Origin: Planctomycetaceae bacterium
Lineage (GTDB): Bacteria; Planctomycetota; Planctomycetia; Planctomycetales; Planctomycetaceae
Assembly: GCA_023258825.1 (NCBI GenBank)
Contig: JALQWE010000068.1
Span: 1-11,882, forward strand
Length of the DNA: 11,882 nucleotides
Direction of reading: 5' to 3'
Shown here: piece by piece, positions 8,280 through 11,882 of the stretch
Layout of the letters: each line of letters begins with the position of its first letter
How positions within the stretch are numbered: position 1 is the stretch's first letter
Made by a program: the position numbers and the translations under genes
The notes under the pieces: generated by a model
Told to the model about the DNA's origin: nothing
Databases searched by the model: none
The model's input: the letters and a program-made list of their open reading frames with translations, nothing else

Positions 8280-8308
8280 AATCACCGTGTAGGTTCTCGT
8301 GGTTCAAT

Positions 8309-8349
8309 GGAGAATGCCGTTCCCGGTTGCGGGGCGGCATTTTCCTTTT
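8309..8349 (+). terminator. Rho-independent terminator after the DUF1559 gene
   Basis: An 11-bp stem pairs 8309-8319 with 8335-8345 (one G-T wobble). An inner CCCG/CGGG hairpin fills the loop, and TTTT follows at 8346-8349. It lies 30 bp past the stop and separates the DUF1559 gene from the lipoprotein gene, unless read-through occurs. Confidence 0.75.
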
Positions 8350-8450
8350 CACGAGGCTGCGATCGGCGAATTGGTGACGTGATCTGGAATGCTGTGGCCA
8401 GCGAATCCCTGCACTATGGCGGGGAAACAACTTAAGGGGAGAGATTTACG

Positions 8451-8939
8451 ATGATGCGATTGCTGCGAAGTGTATCTGCGTTGGTGTTGCTGCCTGTTCT
8501 TGGATGCGGCGGCAGTGAAGGACTGGCTCCACCGGAGCGAATTCCTGTCACTGGTACAGTCATGTACAAGGGAGCTGCCGTGGAAGGAGCGACAGTTACG
8601 TTTCATCACGAAAAGGCTCCGCGCGGAGCCTCTGGTATAACGGACAAGGATGGCAAGTACAGCCTGACCATGTTCGAGCCGAATGACGGTGCGGTGGCAG
8701 GAGAGAACATCATCACGGTGGTCAAGGGAAGCGCACCTGCAGCCGCTCCCACGACAAGCGGTGGACCGCCGTCGCCCGAAGATCTCGCCAAAAAGATGGC
8801 TGAAATGAAAAGCGGCGACTCTCGAAAAAAGAAGGATGGTGGCGAATTGCCAGCAAAGTATGCGTCGCAGGGCACCACTCCGCTGAAAGAAAACGTGTCA
8901 GCTCAGAACAATACAATTCCACTGCAACTGGCCGATTGA
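8451..8939 (+). CDS. Small lipoprotein, carboxypeptidase-regulatory-like fold
   Basis: The 162-residue product has a lipoprotein signal: basic start, hydrophobic LVLLPVLG and the lipid-accepting Cys19. Residues about 30-90 (VTGTVMYKGAAVEGATVTF, then GITDKDGKYSL) look like a transthyretin/carboxypeptidase regulatory-like beta sandwich, a common planctomycete surface module. A low-complexity segment rich in Ala, Pro, Gly and Lys (about 94-130) follows, and then a PAKYASQGTTPL tail of the type that usually ends these proteins. The ATG at 8451 has an AGGGGAG ribosome site 9 nt upstream; the next codon is also ATG. Such lipoproteins commonly follow DUF1559 genes, suggesting joint work in the envelope, though the terminator between them argues for separate transcripts. 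The function is unknown. Confidence 0.85.
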   Translation: MMRLLRSVSALVLLPVLGCGGSEGLAPPERIPVTGTVMYKGAAVEGATVTFHHEKAPRGASGITDKDGKYSLTMFEPNDGAVAGENIITVVKGSAPAAAPTTSGGPPSPEDLAKKMAEMKSGDSRKKKDGGELPAKYASQGTTPLKENVSAQNNTIPLQLAD

Positions 8940-8969
8940 TGGCTGTTCAGGGCAATTGAGATGGTGTTC

Positions 8970-8993
8970 GGAGATGGGGGCATCCCCGTCTCC
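8970..8993 (+). terminator. Hairpin after the lipoprotein gene
   Basis: A 10-bp stem (8970-8979 with 8984-8993, one T-G wobble) closes a GCAT loop, 30 bp past the lipoprotein stop. No T tract follows, so it may act as a terminator or as a 3'-end stabiliser. A second short inverted repeat, CCGCCG/CGGCGG, lies at 9134-9146. Confidence 0.5.
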
Positions 8994-9226
8994 GGGCGCC
9001 AGTGTCTGCACAAAATGCGGAGCAATCTCTGCGTGGTCGTGCCGACCTGAACTGGGTGGCGAAGGTAGAATCCATAACCTTCCTCGTCGATGTTGAAGCT
9101 GAATGCAGGGCCATTGACTTTGGCCGTTGTACACCGCCGACGGCGGCACGACGGTGAAATGGCAAATGGCCGCTACGCGTGGGTGTTCTGATATAACGTG
9201 CGATGACCGCGGACGCGGGAGGGGGC

Positions 9227-10435
9227 ATGTCGATTCGTAACGGTGTCCTGATCGGGGTCGTCTTGACTTTCGGACTCGTCTGGTTGGGGTGGGGGTTTGC
9301 CGTTCCTGCCGAGCGCGGCGCTGACAGGATTTATGAGGACGGCCTTGCATCACTGAAGGAACGAGACTTTTCCGGGGTGCGAGAACGAATCCGTGAGCTT
9401 GATGCTGCTGGTGACAACCGAGGCTACGGTAGCCTGTTGCAGGCTGCGTTTTTTCTGCGTACCGGGGATCCGGCAGCGGCACTTCGAACCTTGAACGCTC
9501 TGGATGCGAAGGGGCCTCTGCGTTCCTCGGTTCTCGAGTTTACCGGGGAGGCCCTCTATCAGGCTGGGCAGCTTTGGATGGCCCGAGACGTTCTGACCAC
9601 GCTGGTCACTGAGCAACCCGACCATGTCGATGGGCATCGCTGGCTGGGAAGTGCCTACTATGACCTCGGAGCACAGTACGAAGCGGTATTTCACCTCGAA
9701 CAGGTAGCCCGACTGGCTCCGGATGATTATCGACCACATTGGCTGATGGGTGTCATCTACCGGGACCTTGAAAGTTACAACGATTCGGTGATGCATTTGC
9801 AGCAGGCCTGGGACCTGAAGCCGCCAGATGGCGTCAGGGATACGGTCGCACTATTCCTGTCGCGTAGCCTTCGCGCTGAGCATAAATATGACGAGGCGCT
9901 GACATATCTCAGGCAGTGCCGGGAAACGCCTGAGGTTCTGGTTGAGCGGGCAAGTTGCGAATTCAGTCTTGGACAGTCTGCAGAGGCTTTCGAGACGCTG
10001 CAGCGGTGTCCTGTTCCGGAAGATGATGAGTCGGGGACAGCCTGGTATCTGCTGATCGGTGAGATTCTGGAGGGGCAGAGCAAACCTCAGGAGGCGTTGG
10101 CAAAGTATGAGGAAGGTGTTCGCCGATTCCCCTTTGAAGAAGACTTGCAGTATCGGATTGCCATTGTTCTGCAGAATCTTGGACAGGCTGAGCGAGCGAA
10201 GGAGGAGATGCGCCTTTGGGAGCAACGCAATGCCCTGAAAAATCGCCTGATCGAACTGAACAAGCAGGCGGCTAAAGAACTTGACAACGCCGCCGTTCGA
10301 AGGGATCTGGCTGAAGTTTGCCGGCAGATGCAGCGACCGAAGCATGCAGAAATGTGGGAGGCTGCGGCGCTGGCCTGCGAACAACGCCGTCGCCCGTCGG
10401 CTGAAGGGACTTCCGGGAACGAGACGCCTCCGTGA
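9227..10435 (+). CDS. Membrane-anchored tetratricopeptide repeat (TPR) protein
   Basis: The 402-residue product begins with an uncleaved-looking membrane anchor (residues about 6-23, GVLIGVVLTFGLVWLGWG), followed by helical repeats. TPR-like units are visible at about 101-134, 135-168 (GHRWLGSAYYDLGAQYEAVFHLEQV), 169-200 (HWLMGVIYRDLESYNDSVMHL) and 271-303 (WYLLIGEILEGQSKPQEALAKY). The C-terminal 80 residues are charged helix, possibly coiled coil (320-355). TPR arrays are protein-binding scaffolds, so an extracytoplasmic adaptor is likely; the partner is unknown. I chose the ATG at 9227 because GGGAGGGGG lies just upstream and the membrane segment then starts at the usual distance; an in-frame ATG at 9203 lacks such a site. 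A TATAAC at 9192-9197 may be its -10 element, with no clear -35. Confidence 0.85.
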   Translation: MSIRNGVLIGVVLTFGLVWLGWGFAVPAERGADRIYEDGLASLKERDFSGVRERIRELDAAGDNRGYGSLLQAAFFLRTGDPAAALRTLNALDAKGPLRSSVLEFTGEALYQAGQLWMARDVLTTLVTEQPDHVDGHRWLGSAYYDLGAQYEAVFHLEQVARLAPDDYRPHWLMGVIYRDLESYNDSVMHLQQAWDLKPPDGVRDTVALFLSRSLRAEHKYDEALTYLRQCRETPEVLVERASCEFSLGQSAEAFETLQRCPVPEDDESGTAWYLLIGEILEGQSKPQEALAKYEEGVRRFPFEEDLQYRIAIVLQNLGQAERAKEEMRLWEQRNALKNRLIELNKQAAKELDNAAVRRDLAEVCRQMQRPKHAEMWEAAALACEQRRRPSAEGTSGNETPP

Positions 10436-10709
10436 CCAGCTGGAAAAACTCCGCAGGGCAGTCCAGTTGTTCATGTGTGCCCGGGTTGTAATGCGTGGTG
10501 TCATTTCCGGGATGGTCGAGGCTCTCGTCCGAGGATCAGTGCCTTGGCTACTCGATGGAAGAGCAGTACCTTCGAAGAATGGTGAATCGCTGCAGCTGCT
10601 GGAATTCTTCCGACCAGTTGGAATAGGAAATCTGGCGAAGGCTTGCCCGGCATTCTCGGGCGTCGTAAAATTTTCAAGCGGTGGAGCTAATCCTCCGCTT
10701 CCGGTTGTG

Positions 10710-10736
10710 TTGACACTGCGGAATCCGAAATATTGT
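10710..10736 (+). promoter_or_regulatory. Candidate promoter for the metallophosphoesterase
   Basis: A perfect TTGACA (10710-10715) is followed after 15 bp by TATTGT (10731-10736). The spacing is short. If used, it gives a leader of about 245 nt before the TTG start. Confidence 0.35.
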
Positions 10737-10862
10737 GAGTTGCTGGGCGTTTTTTTGAGGATATTTCGAGTAAACTCCGTGTTTTCGCCGTTCGGTGAAG
10801 CGTCAATGTTCGACACACTTCAAATCAGGATGCACAAAGCGCAGACAGTCTTCGTGTCGTTT

Positions 10863-10928
10863 GAGTCACGAGGTCCCGGAAGTGTTCCACGTCGTGGTCT
10901 CAATGCCACACGGTGCGTATTGTGACTC
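10863..10928 (+). repeat. Widely spaced inverted repeat in the leader
   Basis: GAGTCAC (10863-10869) and GTGACTC (10922-10928) are perfect complements 52 nt apart, with smaller inverted matches between them (CCACG/CGTGG). They could close a structured leader of the phosphoesterase mRNA, or be two half-sites for a regulator, or chance. Confidence 0.3.
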
Positions 10929-10989
10929 GGAAGTCTGTGGGCGGATGTGACGGCTGCGAGAGTTCAGACCAGAAACCAGGACTAATCCC

Positions 10990-11736
10990 TTGAGAGCGTT
11001 GATCAGCGACATTCACGGTAATCTCGAGGCATTGCAGGCCGTTCTGGCAGACATTCGCAGCAAAGGGATCACCGAAATCTACTGCCTTGGCGACGTGGTC
11101 GGATACGGCCCCAATCCCGCTGAGTGCATTGACCTCGTGATGGATCTGCAACTGTGCTTGCTGGGAAATCATGATCAGGCCGCTCTGTTTGATCCGGAGG
11201 GGTTCAATGCTGCGGCTGAGCGTTCCATTTTCTGGACACGGTCAGTTCTGGAGAAAGGTGTTGGACCGAAAGCAGAGAAGCGCTGGGACTTTCTCGGTGA
11301 ACTGTCCCGGCGTCATCGCGACGAAGCCTCGAAGATGATGTTCGTTCATGGGTCAGCCCGCAACCCTCTGAATGAATACGTATTTCCGGACGACATCTAC
11401 AATCAGGTAAAGATGGAAAAAATCTTTGCGTTGATTGAGAAGACGTGCTTCCAGGGGCATACCCACATTCCGGGTGTCTTTACGGACTCCCTCGAATTCC
11501 TTGCTCCTGAAGAAATCGGCTTCCGGTACAAACTCGGTCCCGGAAAAGCCATGATCAACGTCGGTTCCGTTGGTCAGCCGCGGAACAACGACCCCCGTTC
11601 CTCCTACGTCACCGTCAACGGCGACGTGATCGAATTCCATCGCGTTCCCTACGACTTCGAAAAGACCGTAGCCAAAATCTACGCCATCCCCGAACTCGAC
11701 AACTTCCTCGCCGATCGCCTGCGCGAAGGCCGCTGA
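10990..11736 (+). CDS. Calcineurin-like metallophosphoesterase (YfcE/MJ0936-like)
   Basis: The 248-residue product has the full set of metallophosphoesterase motifs for a dinuclear metal centre: DIHGN (Asp7, His9), GDVVGYGP (Asp35), GNHD (Asn60, His61), VHG (His120) and GHTH (His157, His159). Proteins of this type hydrolyse phosphodiesters or phosphomonoesters in the cytoplasm; the natural substrate is usually unknown. The gene starts at TTG (10990). An AGGA ribosome site lies 8 nt upstream, and the first catalytic motif must fall within the first ten residues, which this start satisfies. The length is typical and no residue is missing. It stands alone, with a long leader upstream. A 2',3'-cyclic phosphodiesterase or bis-nucleotide phosphatase role is possible but cannot be chosen from sequence. 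Confidence 0.92.
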   Translation: MRALISDIHGNLEALQAVLADIRSKGITEIYCLGDVVGYGPNPAECIDLVMDLQLCLLGNHDQAALFDPEGFNAAAERSIFWTRSVLEKGVGPKAEKRWDFLGELSRRHRDEASKMMFVHGSARNPLNEYVFPDDIYNQVKMEKIFALIEKTCFQGHTHIPGVFTDSLEFLAPEEIGFRYKLGPGKAMINVGSVGQPRNNDPRSSYVTVNGDVIEFHRVPYDFEKTVAKIYAIPELDNFLADRLREGR

Positions 11737-11772
11737 AACCCCCAGCCCACCACACCGGACCCTCTACTGGTT

Positions 11773-11804
11773 TGCCTTTTTCAGGTGCTGCCTTTTTCAG
11801 GTGC
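11773..11804. repeat. Perfect tandem repeat, two 16-nt units
   Basis: TGCCTTTTTCAGGTGC occurs twice head to tail (11773-11788, 11789-11804) with no mismatch. The second copy runs into the adjoining palindrome. It starts 36 bp after the phosphoesterase stop. Confidence 0.85.
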
Positions 11805-11813
11805 CATGCACCT
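11799..11813. repeat. REP-like palindrome
   Basis: AGGTGC and GCACCT form a perfect 6-bp stem around CAT. GGTGC/GCACC palindromes of this kind recur near REP-associated transposase genes in many bacteria (recalled, not searched). Its last base is the first base of the TTGACA promoter box. Confidence 0.5.
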
Positions 11814-11841
11814 TGACACGTGGATTTCCCAGCATTACCAT
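11813..11841 (+). promoter_or_regulatory. Promoter of the gene at the right edge
   Basis: A perfect TTGACA (11813-11818), a 17-bp spacer and TACCAT (11836-11841, four of six consensus bases) point at the start codon at 11871. Confidence 0.5.
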
Positions 11842-11870
11842 CGTCACCTCAACCACTGGAGACCCCGACG

Positions 11871-11882
11871 ATGCCACGTGTT
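11871..11882 (+). CDS. Start of a truncated gene, possibly a REP-associated tyrosine transposase
   Basis: Only four codons (MPRV) are inside the window. A GGAG ribosome site lies 9 nt upstream and a good promoter precedes it, so a gene start is likely. Many RAYT (IS200-like Y1) transposases begin MPR, and the palindrome and repeats just upstream fit such an element. The identity is an inference from context, not from the four residues. Confidence 0.35.

Larger units (their letters stand above)
10436..10989. other. Long intergenic region upstream of the phosphoesterase gene
   Basis: This 554-base spacer holds no convincing gene; frames crossing it on both strands lack motifs and overlap the TPR gene. 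A stem-loop (AAGCGG 10676-10681 with CCGCTT 10695-10700, plus two further G-C pairs) may close the TPR transcript or be unrelated. A promoter candidate and an inverted repeat are listed separately. Confidence 0.5.

Noticed and set aside
9851..10816. Minus-strand 321-codon frame
   Set aside because: Most of it is antisense to the TPR gene and the sequence is rich in Ser, Arg and Thr without domains; shadow frame.
10281..10925. Plus-strand 214-codon frame overlapping the TPR 3' end
   Set aside because: It overlaps the TPR coding sequence by over 150 bases in another phase, has no ribosome site and shows no motif.

Overview
The window looks like chromosomal DNA of a planctomycete (Planctomycetota). 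The basis is the company of genes: a Tat-exported DUF1501 protein, a prepilin-like DUF1559 protein with the C-terminal H-X9-DG motif, and a small carboxypeptidase-regulatory-like lipoprotein. These are expanded families of that phylum. Genus cannot be read from the sequence.

Layout. 175-966 (-): an assimilatory APS reductase (cysH type). 967-1344: divergent spacer. 1345-2649 (+): DUF1501 protein. 2836-5325 (-): a large fusion of a class II CPD photolyase and a renalase-like FAD/NAD(P) oxidoreductase, convergent with DUF1501. 5326-5849 (-): a possible frameshifted small gene. 5881-6226 (+): the most notable feature, a tRNA gene with anticodon CAU (best read as tRNA-Ile2) whose anticodon loop is split by a 273-nt group I intron. 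The intron core closely resembles, from memory, the small Azoarcus tRNA-Ile intron. 6227-7253: about 1 kb with no convincing gene, but with a G-quadruplex motif upstream of the next gene. 7254-8279 (+): DUF1559 protein, followed by a strong terminator hairpin. 8451-8939 (+): lipoprotein. 9227-10435 (+): membrane-anchored TPR protein. 10436-10989: a long spacer with a promoter candidate and an inverted repeat. 10990-11736 (+): calcineurin-like metallophosphoesterase with a TTG start. 11773-11882: a perfect 16-nt tandem repeat, a REP-like palindrome, a promoter and the first four codons of a gene that may be a REP-associated transposase.

The genes do not form one pathway. The window is a set of mostly monocistronic units: sulfate assimilation, light-dependent DNA repair, translation (the tRNA), cell-surface and envelope proteins typical of planctomycetes, and the edge of a mobile element. 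The DUF1559/lipoprotein pair is the only likely functional neighbourhood. The main result is the intron-split tRNA, which ordinary ORF calling would miss and which standard tRNA searches may miss or truncate.
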